From: Pseudoxanthomonas beigongshangi
GTDB taxonomy: Bacteria; Pseudomonadota; Gammaproteobacteria; Xanthomonadales; Xanthomonadaceae
NCBI RefSeq assembly: GCF_016820515.1
Contig: NZ_JADHDV010000008.1
Span: forward strand, 106,395 to 170,394
Direction of reading: 5' to 3'
DNA length: 64,000 bases
The position numbers were made by a program, and so were the translations under genes. Shown here piece by piece: positions 27,660 through 36,611 of the stretch; the stretch's first letter is position 1; every line of letters begins with the position of its first letter. The notes beneath the pieces are model-generated. The model did not search any database. It was not told where the DNA came from and was given only the letters and a program-made list of their open reading frames with translations.

Positions 27660-28664
27660 ATGACTGATCGCAGGCAGTTCCTGCAGGCCGGCCTGTTGGC
27701 CGCCGGTGCCCTGTCGTTGCCCGCCATGCGCGCGGGCGCCGCTTCCGCTCCCGGTGCGCGGGTGGTGTCCACCTGGGATTTCGGCGTGCCCGCCAACCAG
27801 GCGGCCTGGCCGGTGCTGGCCCGCGGCGGCACCGCGCTGGACGCGGTGGAAACCGGGGCGCGCTGGGCCGAGAGCGAGCTGTGCAATCCCACCGTCGGCC
27901 ATTGCGGCAATCCGGATCGCGACGGCGTGCTGACCCTGGACGCCAGCATCATGGACGGCGACGGCCGCTGCGGTTCGGTGGCCGCGCTGGAGGACATCCT
28001 GCATCCGATCTCGGTGGCGCGCCGCGTCATGGAGAAAACCCCGCACGTGATGCTGGTGGGCGAGGGCGCCCAGCAGTTCGCGGTCGCCGAAGGCTTCGAG
28101 AAGAAGCGCCTGCTCACGCCGCAGGCCGAGAAGGCGTGGCGCGACTGGCTGAAGACCGCCGAGTACAAGCCGGAGATCAACGCCGAGCGGCGCGGACAGC
28201 CCGGCAACAAGGACAACCACGACACCATCGGCATGCTCGCCATCGATGCGCAGGGCCGGCTGGCCGGCGCCTGCACCACCAGCGGCATGGCCTGGAAGAT
28301 GCACGGCCGGGTCGGCGATAGTCCGATCATCGGCGCCGGCCTCTACGTCGACAACGAGGTCGGCGCCGCCACCGCCTCCGGGGTGGGCGAGGAGATGATC
28401 CGCAACGCCGCCAGTTTCCTGGTGGTCGAACTGATGCGCCAGGGCCGCTCGCCGATGGACGCCTGCCGCGAAGCCATCGACCGGGTGGTGCGCAAGCGTC
28501 CGGAGGCCAGCAAGAACCTGCAGGTGTGCTTCCTGGCGCTCAACAAGCATGGCGAGGTCGGGGCGTTCGCCCTGCATCGCGGTTTCGTCTATGCGGTATG
28601 CGATGCCGGCAAGCGCGACGATCTGCGCGAATCCGGCTCGGTCTACACGACCACGCAGTCATGA
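27660..28664 (+). CDS. N4-(beta-N-acetylglucosaminyl)-L-asparaginase (glycosylasparaginase)
   Basis: This 334-aa Ntn-hydrolase precursor has a twin-arginine-like signal (DRRQFLQAGLLAAGALSLPA). The autocleavage site is HD|TIGMLAID with Thr189 as the new N-terminal nucleophile; GxxxxSGMAWKMHGRVGDSPIIGAGLYVD and ATASGVGEEMIRNAASF form the substrate site. It cuts the GlcNAc-Asn bond that joins N-glycans to protein, releasing aspartate and GlcNAc-amine that breaks down to GlcNAc. It acts after proteases have freed the Asn. A strong GGGAGGATCCG Shine-Dalgarno precedes ATG 27660, and it overlaps cutC by 4 nt. Plain plant-type asparaginase is less likely given the motifs and locus. Confidence 0.93.
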   Translation: MTDRRQFLQAGLLAAGALSLPAMRAGAASAPGARVVSTWDFGVPANQAAWPVLARGGTALDAVETGARWAESELCNPTVGHCGNPDRDGVLTLDASIMDGDGRCGSVAALEDILHPISVARRVMEKTPHVMLVGEGAQQFAVAEGFEKKRLLTPQAEKAWRDWLKTAEYKPEINAERRGQPGNKDNHDTIGMLAIDAQGRLAGACTTSGMAWKMHGRVGDSPIIGAGLYVDNEVGAATASGVGEEMIRNAASFLVVELMRQGRSPMDACREAIDRVVRKRPEASKNLQVCFLALNKHGEVGAFALHRGFVYAVCDAGKRDDLRESGSVYTTTQS

Positions 28665-29404
28665 ACGAAAAGCCCGACGGCTGCCTGCTGGAAATCGCCG
28701 CCAACTCGCACCTGTCCGCGCTCGCGGCGCAGGCCGGCGGCGCGGATCGGATCGAGCTGTGCGAGAACCTGGGCGAGGGCGGCACCACGCCTTCCTACGG
28801 CACCCTGGCGAGGACCCGGGACCGGTTGTCGATTCCGATCTTCGTGCTGATCCGGCCGCGGGCCGGCGACTTCCTGTATGGCCCGGAAGAAACCGAGGTG
28901 ATGCTGCATGACATCGCGGCCTGCCGGCAGCTGGGCTGCGACGGCGTGGTGATTGGCGCACTTGACGCGGGCGGCGACATCGACCTGCCGCTGTGCCGCG
29001 AGTTGGTGTCGGCGGCATCGGGTATGGGTGTCACGTTCCATCGCGCCTTCGACGCGGTCCGCGATCCGGCCAGGGCGCTGGAAGCGATCGTGGCGCTGGG
29101 ATGTGATCGGGTGCTGACCTCGGGTGGCCAGGCCGACGCGGTGCTGGGTGCCGCGGCGATCGCCGGCCATGTGCGGCAGGCGGCCGGTCGCATCGGGATC
29201 CTGGCCGGGGCCGGGCTGACGCCGGGCAATGTCGCGGGACTGGTGCGGGCGACCGGCGTGAACGAGGTGCATGCCTCGGCCAAGGCGCGGCGCGCCACGG
29301 CAATGGCGTTCCATAACCCGGCGCTGGCCGGGCTCGAGTACGACCGTCAGGAAACCGATCCGGCGATCGTCGCCGCGTTCAGGCGGGCACTCGCCGCGCG
29401 CTGA
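28661..29404 (+). CDS. cutC: CutC-family TIM-barrel protein
   Basis: This 247-aa protein matches CutC length and motifs: LLEIAANSHLSALAAQAGGADRIELCENLGEGGTTPSYG, VLIRPRAGDFLY, GVTFHRAFDAVRDP, ILAGAGLTPGNV and EVHASAKA. CutC was once linked to copper in E. coli, but the family more often sits with sugar genes. Here it is translationally coupled (ATGA overlap) to the glycosylasparaginase gene inside a glycan locus. A carbohydrate-related role is therefore more plausible than a copper role, despite the cop genes 2.5 kb away. The biochemical function is not settled. Confidence 0.9.
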   Translation: MNEKPDGCLLEIAANSHLSALAAQAGGADRIELCENLGEGGTTPSYGTLARTRDRLSIPIFVLIRPRAGDFLYGPEETEVMLHDIAACRQLGCDGVVIGALDAGGDIDLPLCRELVSAASGMGVTFHRAFDAVRDPARALEAIVALGCDRVLTSGGQADAVLGAAAIAGHVRQAAGRIGILAGAGLTPGNVAGLVRATGVNEVHASAKARRATAMAFHNPALAGLEYDRQETDPAIVAAFRRALAAR

Positions 29405-29744
29405 GCCGCGGGGCCAGGTGCGCAGCGGGCGGGCCTCGCGGGTGAGTTTGCGCACTTTGTTCATCCGCCTGTCATCGATGCATGGCAGGGGGCTGAAACC
29501 GCCACCCTCAAGCCATTGATTCGAAACATTTATCTCGATTCAAAATGCGAGCCTGGCTGATTTGCTGCGTTGCGGAATGCCATCCCGCATTTACGCATGC
29601 TTAATTTAGATCGATCCAGAGAGAGGCGCCTGAGCCATTAGAACGATTCAGGCGCGGGGTTAGATCGAGAGAAATCCTTCTGGACGCCGCCGTATCGCAA
29701 GTCAAACACCACACCAACTAACCACCCCCGAGTACTTCGCAAAA
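29405..29744 (+). promoter_or_regulatory. Regulatory region before the glycan-locus TonB receptor with three LacI-like sites
   Basis: This 340-bp gene-free stretch is clearly less GC-rich than its surroundings from 29515 on. It contains three 14-mers each matching the glk operator or its complement at 11 of 14 positions: TTATCTCGATTCAA (29530-29543), TTAGATCGATCCAG (29606-29619) and TTAGAACGATTCAG (29638-29651). The last two are 32 bp apart, about three helical turns. I see no small gene. No Shine-Dalgarno is obvious before the ATG at 29745. Confidence 0.6.
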
Positions 29745-32705
29745 ATGGCTCAGTCCACCCGTTACCGCCGCAACGTCCTGTCCAGCGCCCTGCTGCTGGC
29801 GATGCTGCCTTCGTTGTCCGTGGCCGCCCAGGAGGCCGCTTCTTCCGAATCCACCAAGGAACTCGATACCGTCACCGTCACCGGCTCGCGCATCAAGCGC
29901 GCCCAGGTGGAAGGTCCGGCGCCGGTCAATGTGATTACCGCCGACCAAATCAAGAAGGAAGGCTTCGTCACCGTCTATGACGTGTTGACCACCCTGACCG
30001 AAGCCACCGGCACGGTCGAGGCGGACTCCCAGTGGGGTTCGCATACTCCCAATGCCAGCGGCCTGAACCTGCGCGGCATGGGACCCAACCGCACGCTGTT
30101 GCTGGTCAACGGCCGCCGCGTCGCCGATTACCCGCTGCCGTATAACGGCGAAACCAATTTCTCCAACTACAGCAACATTCCCGCAGCCGCAGTCGAGCGC
30201 GTGGAAGTGCTGACCGGCGGCGCGTCGGCGATCTATGGTTCCGATGCCATCGCCGGCGTGGTCAACATCATCCTGAAGACGAACTACGACGGCGACGAAG
30301 TCCGCCTCCGCGGTGGTTCCTCGACCGAAGGCGGTCGCGATTCCTGGGATCTCTCCTGGGCGGGCGGCAAGACCGGGCAGCAGTGGAGCGTCACCTATGC
30401 GCTGCAGTACAACAAGCGCGATCCGCTGTTCGGCCGTGATCGTCCGGAGATGGACGACAATTCGGATGCACCGCGCTCTTCCTGGAACATGGAGCAGCGC
30501 AAGGTCGGCTTCCGCCCGAACACTGGTCTGGCGTTGATTGATGCTGGAAGCGGCACGCGCCTGGCGCCGCCGACGGGTACCTGCGAAAAGTTCGGTGGCG
30601 AGTACTACACCGCCGATCGCCTGGTCTACAACTACGGTACAGATACGATTACCAATACCGGGCAGTTGTGCGGCATGAGTGCCGACTATGCCAATTGGCT
30701 GCTCACCAGCGGTTCCGAGAACCTGTCCGGCAATCTTTACGCCACTTGGGATTTCGGCAACGGCATGCAGGCATGGTCGAACCTGGCCGTGTTCCATTCC
30801 GAGGCGCTCTGGGGCACCGCACCGCCAAGCGTGTATCTGGTCGACGATGCCAATGGCTACTTCATCGACCAGCCGTCGGGCCGTGCCCTGATTGGCTCGC
30901 GCCAGTTGACCCCGAACGAAGTCGGCGGCATTGACACGTTGCGCAATACCAACCGCGAGTTGTCGTGGGACTGGAGTGCCGGCCTGCGCGGCTCCTTCGC
31001 CGAACGATTCGACTGGAATGCGTCTATTGGCCGTTCCTACTACCGCGTGGAGGAGCGTCAGAACGTGGTCGACGAGCAGAAGTCGTATGACTACTTCCTC
31101 GGACCGCGTCTGGGCACCACGCCCGATGGCGAAGCCATCTACGATCTGAATGAAGAACGCTGGTGGAATCCGATCACACCGGGTGTCTACCACCAGATTG
31201 GTACCGTTGCAGTGAACAACGCCGCATCGTGGGTCAATCAGGCCTCGTTCGATGTTTCCGGTGATCTGTTCGAAGGCTGGGCCGGCCCGATTGGGTTCGC
31301 GGCGGTCGTGGAAGCGGCGCAGCAGGGCTATCGGTTGAACCCGGATGCCCGCGCCGGTATCGATTTCGATCTACAGAACGTGGATCGCGGCGGCGGCGAG
31401 CGCACCCGCTATTCGGCGGGCGTGGAATTCAAGGTGCCGCTGCTGACTTCGCTGACCGCCACCGCGGCGGCGCGCTATGACCGCTACGGCAGCTACAAGG
31501 CCTACAACAACGAGGCCGGCCTGGACATCGGTTCCCAGAAGGAAACCACCTGGAACATGGGCCTGGAGTGGCGTCCGTTGGACAATCTGCTGGTACGTGG
31601 CTCCTATGCGACCAGCTTCCATGCCCCGGACATGCACTACCTGCTGGGACAGCCAAGCTCTGCGGCGGTCACCACCACGGATCGCTTCACCTGCATCGAC
31701 AGCGGAGCGTACCTCACCAACAACTGCGGTGTCGGCAATCCCGATGTCTGGTACACGTTCGACATCAATCGTCGTGGTACGCCGTACCTGAAGCCTGAAA
31801 CGGGCGAGTCGTGGACCGTTGGCTTCGTCTGGGATCCGCTGCAGAACCTGTCGTTCTCGGCCGATTACTGGATGATCAAGTTGGAAGACATGATCGTCGA
31901 CGTCGGCGCCGATGAAATCCTGGCGGCGGAAGCAGGTTGCCGAACCGGCATGAACATGGATGGCACGCCATGGTCGAACCCGGCCGGTGCCGAGTATTGC
32001 CAGGGTATCTACGATCGCGTGACGCGCGTCGATGGCCGGCTGGTCTCGATCGAGCGTGGTCCGTTCAACCTGGCCCAGCGCACCGTCAAGGGCGTGGACG
32101 TTACTGGTCGCTACCGTCTGGACACCGACAACTGGGGCAATTTCCAGTTTGGTTTCAACTACACCAACCAGTTGTCGACCAAGGAACAGCGCTACGAGAA
32201 CGATCCGAACCCGGAGCGTCGTGACCGCGACCTGCGCAGCAAACTGCGTGCCAGCGTTGCCTGGCAGCGCGGCGACTGGAACGCCAACATCTACGCTGAT
32301 CGCGTTGGTTCGGTGCCGGGCGTGCGCTATCACTGGGGAACCGATCGTCTGACCAACCCGGGCGGCTGCCTGCCATTCGCCGATGGCTATGTCCCCAGCG
32401 ACAACCCGTCGCTGAACTGCCACGAGCCGGCCACGCTGCCGAATGGTCAGCCGAACCCGAACCCGAACGCCGGTCAGTCCACCAAGCGCTACTACGGACG
32501 CGTCGGACCGTTCATCACCTGGAACTTCAACGTCGGCTATCGCATCAGCGAACACGCCAAGCTGAATTTCTACGTGAACAACGCGTTCAACGCGGCCAGC
32601 TGGAACCACAAGGATCCGTACAAGCTCGACTATGACTTCGCCCCGACCCGCCTGTTGAGCGCGGTGGGTCGCGAGGTCGCGATGGAATACGTGTTCACGT
32701 TCTAA
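29745..32705 (+). CDS. TonB-dependent receptor for glycan/oligosaccharide uptake
   Basis: This 986-aa outer-membrane receptor has a signal peptide (NVLSSALLLAMLPSLSVAAQ), a TonB-box-like LDTVTVTG, a plug (PVNVITADQIKKEGFVTVYDVLTTLTEATG ... RVEVLTGGASAIYGSDAIAGVVNI) and a barrel ending REVAMEYVFTF with terminal Phe. It belongs to the carbohydrate-active TonB receptors common in Xanthomonas and Caulobacter. Its place between glycosylasparaginase and GH92 genes, and its LacI-like operators, suggest it imports N-glycans or glycopeptides into the periplasm. It lacks a SusD partner, as expected in Proteobacteria. Confidence 0.93.
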   Translation: MAQSTRYRRNVLSSALLLAMLPSLSVAAQEAASSESTKELDTVTVTGSRIKRAQVEGPAPVNVITADQIKKEGFVTVYDVLTTLTEATGTVEADSQWGSHTPNASGLNLRGMGPNRTLLLVNGRRVADYPLPYNGETNFSNYSNIPAAAVERVEVLTGGASAIYGSDAIAGVVNIILKTNYDGDEVRLRGGSSTEGGRDSWDLSWAGGKTGQQWSVTYALQYNKRDPLFGRDRPEMDDNSDAPRSSWNMEQRKVGFRPNTGLALIDAGSGTRLAPPTGTCEKFGGEYYTADRLVYNYGTDTITNTGQLCGMSADYANWLLTSGSENLSGNLYATWDFGNGMQAWSNLAVFHSEALWGTAPPSVYLVDDANGYFIDQPSGRALIGSRQLTPNEVGGIDTLRNTNRELSWDWSAGLRGSFAERFDWNASIGRSYYRVEERQNVVDEQKSYDYFLGPRLGTTPDGEAIYDLNEERWWNPITPGVYHQIGTVAVNNAASWVNQASFDVSGDLFEGWAGPIGFAAVVEAAQQGYRLNPDARAGIDFDLQNVDRGGGERTRYSAGVEFKVPLLTSLTATAAARYDRYGSYKAYNNEAGLDIGSQKETTWNMGLEWRPLDNLLVRGSYATSFHAPDMHYLLGQPSSAAVTTTDRFTCIDSGAYLTNNCGVGNPDVWYTFDINRRGTPYLKPETGESWTVGFVWDPLQNLSFSADYWMIKLEDMIVDVGADEILAAEAGCRTGMNMDGTPWSNPAGAEYCQGIYDRVTRVDGRLVSIERGPFNLAQRTVKGVDVTGRYRLDTDNWGNFQFGFNYTNQLSTKEQRYENDPNPERRDRDLRSKLRASVAWQRGDWNANIYADRVGSVPGVRYHWGTDRLTNPGGCLPFADGYVPSDNPSLNCHEPATLPNGQPNPNPNAGQSTKRYYGRVGPFITWNFNVGYRISEHAKLNFYVNNAFNAASWNHKDPYKLDYDFAPTRLLSAVGREVAMEYVFTF

Positions 32706-32907
32706 GCAGGCACCGGAGTTCTCCTCCGTCCTCCGGGACGGTCCGGGCAGGAGGGGCCGGCTACGGCCGGACCCTCCCGTCCGCTCCAGCTAGTCGCAGT
32801 ACGCGTCATACAATCCGGCGGCATCCTCCCCGAGGGATGCCGTCCGGACTCCAGGAAGCTCCAACCCGCGGTCGCGAGACCGCACGCATACAAGGTAATC
32901 AGACCGC

Positions 32908-35370
32908 ATGACACCGACGTCCCGAGTACCGGTTTCCACGCGCGCCCGTCCCGTCGCACTGGCCTTGGCCGGCCTGCTGGCGCTGGCCACGCCGATGATC
33001 CACGCCGCACCGGCGGTGGATCCGGTGAGCGAAGTGAACACCTTCATCGGCAGCAAGGACGACGGCAATACCTTCCCGGGCGCTTCGGCGCCATTCGGCC
33101 TGATCCAGGTCAGCCCCATCGGTGAGCACTACACGGGCTGGCGTTACGACGATCCCAAGATCCGCGGCTTCGGCCATTCGTTCCTGTCCGGCGCCGGTTG
33201 CTGGGAGCAGGGCGGCCAGGTCTCGGTCCTGCCGGTCACCGGCACGATCGGGCCGGGCGGCGATTTCGACACCAAGGATCCCAAGCGTTTCAACCACAAG
33301 ACCTATGCCTCCCGCTACAGCCACGACGGCGAGGTGGGGCAGGCCGGTTACTACAAGGTGCGCCTGCTCGATTACGGCGGCATCGACGCCGAGGCGACCG
33401 CGCTGACCCGCGCGGCGGCCGAGCGCTATACCTTCTCCGCCGGCGCCAGCGAAGGCCACGTGCTGGTCAACGTGGCGCAGGCCAACGAGCGCCATTCGGT
33501 GATCGGCAGCACCATCGACGTGGTCGGCGATCGCGTGGTGGAAGGCAAGCTGGTCACCCGCAGCTTCTGCGGTGGCCACCAGTACACCACCTGGTTCCGC
33601 ATCGAGTTCGATCGCCCGTTCAAGGCGTTCGGTACCTGGGGCGAGACTGGCGGCCTGCCGGGCGCGCGCCACAGCATGGAAGGCGAAGCCAAGCTCAACG
33701 GTGCCTGGCTGAGCTTCGACACGAGCAAGGGCAAGGCGGTCACCGCGATCAGCGCGATCTCCCACGTCGATGCCGAAGGCGCGCGCAACAACCTGCGCAG
33801 CGACGGCATGCGCGGCGGCAAGCTGCTCGGCTTCGAGCAGATGCGCAAGCAGGCCCAGGACACCTGGCGCAAGGAACTGGCCAGCATCCGCGTGCAGGGC
33901 GGCAACCGGGACGACCGCACGGTGTTCTACACCGCGCTGTACCACGCGCTGCTGCAGCCGCTGACCGGCAGCGACGCCGACGGCCGCTATCGCGGCTACG
34001 ACGAGCAGATCCACCGCGCCGACGGCTGGACCTACTACGAGTACTTCTCGCTGTGGGACACCTACCGTTCGCAGAACCAGTTGCTGGCGATGCTGCGCCC
34101 CGAGCGCACCCGCGACATCGGCCGTTCGCTGCTGGCGATCCACGAGCAGGGCGGCTGGTTGCCGCGCTGGGGCTATGCCAACTTCGAGACCAACGTGATG
34201 ACCGGTGACCCGGTCACCCCGTTCATGGTCGACCTGTGGCGTTTCGGCGCGCTCAAGGGCGTGGAGAAGCAGGCCTATGCGGCGCTGCGCCAGAACGCCT
34301 TCGAGATGCCGCCGACCAATTCGCGCCATGCCGGCCGTTCCGGCAACGCCAGCTATCTGGCCAACGGCTTCGTGCAGTACGACCGCGCCTGGCCGTCCAA
34401 GGGCATGGACGTGGATCCGCACCACGGCGGTTCGGCCACGCTGGAGTACGCGCTGGCCGACTGCTCGCTGGCGCAGATGGCCGACGGCCTGGGCCTGGGC
34501 GAGGACGTGGCGGTGTTGCGCGAGCGCGGCCGCAACTGGCGCAAGGTGTGGGACGCCGACGTGCGCGACGAGGAAACCGGCTTCACCGGCTTCCCGCGCG
34601 CGCGCATGGAGGACGGCGGCTGGTACGTGCCGGCCGACGGCCACTACAGCCCGCGTTCGCACCACGGCTTCCACGAAGGCACCGCCTGGCAGTACCAGTG
34701 GCTGGTCCAGCAGGACGTGCCCGGACTGGTCGAGGCGATGCACGGCGCAGAACAGGCGGGCAAGCGCCTGGACACCTTCTTCGCCTACGACGCGCTGGTG
34801 AAGGATCCGCTGCACGCGGCCCGCAAGGAGTGGGTGGTCGGCCCGTACAGCTACTACAACCAGTACCGCTACAACCCCAACAACGAGCCGGACCTGCACG
34901 CGCCGTGGATGTACACGCTGATCGGCCAGCCGTGGAAGACCACCACCGTGCTGCGCGCGGCCCAGCAGCTGTTCACCAACGCGCCCAACGGCGTCACCGG
35001 CAACGATGACCTCGGCACGATGTCGGCCTGGTACCTGTTCAGCGCGATGGGCCTGTATCCGGCCGTGCCCGGCACCGGCCAGTTCCTGCTGCATGCGCCG
35101 CGCTTCAGCCGGGTCGAGATGGACCTGGGCCAGGGCCGCACCCTGCGCATCGACGCGCCGGGCGCCGACGGCCGCACGCTGCAGTATGTCGATGGCGTGC
35201 GCGTGGACGGGCAGGCGTATGCGCCGGTCTGGCTGGACTGGAATCGCCTGCAGCAGGGCGGCCGGATCGAGTACGCGCTGACCGCCACGCCGCCGACCAC
35301 CGGCTGGGGCACCCGCGCGGCCGATCTGCCGGCGTCGTTCTGCGCCGCTCCGTCCGCGGGCGGCCAGTGA
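32908..35370 (+). CDS. GH92 family alpha-mannosidase
   Basis: This 820-aa exported enzyme has a signal peptide (PVALALAGLLALATPMIHA) and the GH92 hallmarks: an N-terminal VNTFIGSKDDGNTFPGASAPFGLIQVSP, DTYRSQNQLLAMLRPE, HHGGSATLEYALADCSLA, Glu590 in HEGTAWQYQW as the likely acid, NEPDLHAPWMY, and Asp700-Asp701 in GNDDLGTMSAWYLFSAMGLYP as the likely base and Ca-linked site. GH92 enzymes are Ca-dependent, inverting exo-alpha-mannosidases that trim mannose from high-mannose N-glycans or mannan. It lies 202 bp after the receptor gene. Linkage preference (1,2/1,3/1,6) cannot be read from sequence. Confidence 0.95.
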   Translation: MTPTSRVPVSTRARPVALALAGLLALATPMIHAAPAVDPVSEVNTFIGSKDDGNTFPGASAPFGLIQVSPIGEHYTGWRYDDPKIRGFGHSFLSGAGCWEQGGQVSVLPVTGTIGPGGDFDTKDPKRFNHKTYASRYSHDGEVGQAGYYKVRLLDYGGIDAEATALTRAAAERYTFSAGASEGHVLVNVAQANERHSVIGSTIDVVGDRVVEGKLVTRSFCGGHQYTTWFRIEFDRPFKAFGTWGETGGLPGARHSMEGEAKLNGAWLSFDTSKGKAVTAISAISHVDAEGARNNLRSDGMRGGKLLGFEQMRKQAQDTWRKELASIRVQGGNRDDRTVFYTALYHALLQPLTGSDADGRYRGYDEQIHRADGWTYYEYFSLWDTYRSQNQLLAMLRPERTRDIGRSLLAIHEQGGWLPRWGYANFETNVMTGDPVTPFMVDLWRFGALKGVEKQAYAALRQNAFEMPPTNSRHAGRSGNASYLANGFVQYDRAWPSKGMDVDPHHGGSATLEYALADCSLAQMADGLGLGEDVAVLRERGRNWRKVWDADVRDEETGFTGFPRARMEDGGWYVPADGHYSPRSHHGFHEGTAWQYQWLVQQDVPGLVEAMHGAEQAGKRLDTFFAYDALVKDPLHAARKEWVVGPYSYYNQYRYNPNNEPDLHAPWMYTLIGQPWKTTTVLRAAQQLFTNAPNGVTGNDDLGTMSAWYLFSAMGLYPAVPGTGQFLLHAPRFSRVEMDLGQGRTLRIDAPGADGRTLQYVDGVRVDGQAYAPVWLDWNRLQQGGRIEYALTATPPTTGWGTRAADLPASFCAAPSAGGQ

Positions 35371-35486
35371 GTTACCGCCATGTCCGCCGCCGCTCCGGCT
35401 ATCTCTCCCACCGGTCCGGCGGCCGGCATGGCATTTTCCCCCGCGCGATCGTTTAGGCTTGCGGCTTCCCGGGACGTTACGAACAG

Positions 35487-36563
35487 ATGAAAGACAAAGC
35501 CACCGCGACAGGGAAGGGTGCCCGCGCAGGCGCGGGCCGGAAGGCCGGCAAGCGGGCGGTCACGGTCACCGACATCGCCAATGCCATCGGGGTTTCGCGC
35601 GCGACCGTTTCACTGGTGCTGCGCGGCAGTCCGCTGGTGCACGCCGACACCCGCGCGCGGGTGGAAGCCGAGCTGCGCCGCCAGCGGTATGTCTACAACC
35701 GCGGCGCGGCCAACCTGCGCCGGCAGACGTCCTCCAGCGTCGCGCTGGTGATCAACGATCTGTCCAACCCGTTCTTCGCCGAATTCGCGGCGGGCGTGGA
35801 CGAGGCGCTGGGCGCGCGTGGTTACGTGACCCTGCTCGGCAGCACCGCCGAATCGCCCGAACGCCAGCAGGCGGTGCTGTCCACGCTGATGGAACACATG
35901 CCGGCCGGACTGATCCTGTCGCCCGCCGAGGGCAGCGACAGCGCGCAGTTGCGGCAGGTGCTGGGCGCGCACGGCAACGTGCTGCTGTTCAACCGCGAAC
36001 TGGATGGCGCCGACTGGGATTTCCTGGCGCTGGACAACCAGCGCGGCGCCTACATGGCGACGCAGCACCTGATCAATCTGGGCCATCGCCGCATCGCCTT
36101 CTTCGGAGGGCACGCGGATTCGTCGTCCTGCCGGCAGCGCCGCGCGGGCTACGCGCAGGCGATGCAGGAAGCCGGCCTGGCGGTCGAGGATGGGCGGATG
36201 ATCGAGTCGGCGCCCAACCGGCTGGAAGCCGCCTCGCACACCGGCGAACTGTTCGCCAGCGAACCGGCCCCTACCGCGGCGGTCTGCTACAACGACACCG
36301 TCGCCCTTGGCCTGATGCTGGGCCTGGCGTCGCGCGGCATTCATCCGGGGCGCGATTTCGCGGTCACCGGATTCGACGATATTTCCGAGGCCGCGGTGAC
36401 GTCGCCGCCGCTGACCACGCTGGCGGTGAACCCGCGCGAGCGTGGCCGGCAGGCCGCTGAACTGCTGCTGCGCCGCCTGGGCGAACCCGAGGCCCCGCCG
36501 CAGCGCACCACCGCATCGGTGGAGCTGCGCATCCGCGAAAGCAGCGGGGCGCCGCGCCCATGA
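35487..36563 (+). CDS. LacI-family transcriptional regulator of the glycan locus
   Basis: This 358-aa protein has an Ala/Gly/Lys-rich N-terminal extension of about 24 aa before a LacI helix-turn-helix (VTVTDIANAIGVSRATVSLVLRG) and hinge. A periplasmic-binding-protein-like sensor domain follows (VALVINDLSNPFFAEFAAGVDEAL ... GHRRIAFFGG ... PTAAVCYNDTVALGLM ... VTGFDDI). It should repress the surrounding genes until a sugar binds. The recurring TTGRATCGATYCAA-type sites in this locus are its likely operators. It begins the unit that runs through the MFS transporter, fructokinase and isomerase (48 bp to the transporter). The effector is unknown; mannose or GlcNAc derivatives are the obvious guesses. 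Confidence 0.92.
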   Translation: MKDKATATGKGARAGAGRKAGKRAVTVTDIANAIGVSRATVSLVLRGSPLVHADTRARVEAELRRQRYVYNRGAANLRRQTSSSVALVINDLSNPFFAEFAAGVDEALGARGYVTLLGSTAESPERQQAVLSTLMEHMPAGLILSPAEGSDSAQLRQVLGAHGNVLLFNRELDGADWDFLALDNQRGAYMATQHLINLGHRRIAFFGGHADSSSCRQRRAGYAQAMQEAGLAVEDGRMIESAPNRLEAASHTGELFASEPAPTAAVCYNDTVALGLMLGLASRGIHPGRDFAVTGFDDISEAAVTSPPLTTLAVNPRERGRQAAELLLRRLGEPEAPPQRTTASVELRIRESSGAPRP

Positions 36564-36611
36564 TGTCCTTCCGTTTCTCCGTATCCACCGAACCCTGAGG
36601 CGAGCCCCCGC

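Noticed and set aside
28661..29404. cutC as a member of the copper resistance operon
   Set aside because: It is on the opposite strand from the cop genes and fused by overlap to the glycosylasparaginase gene.
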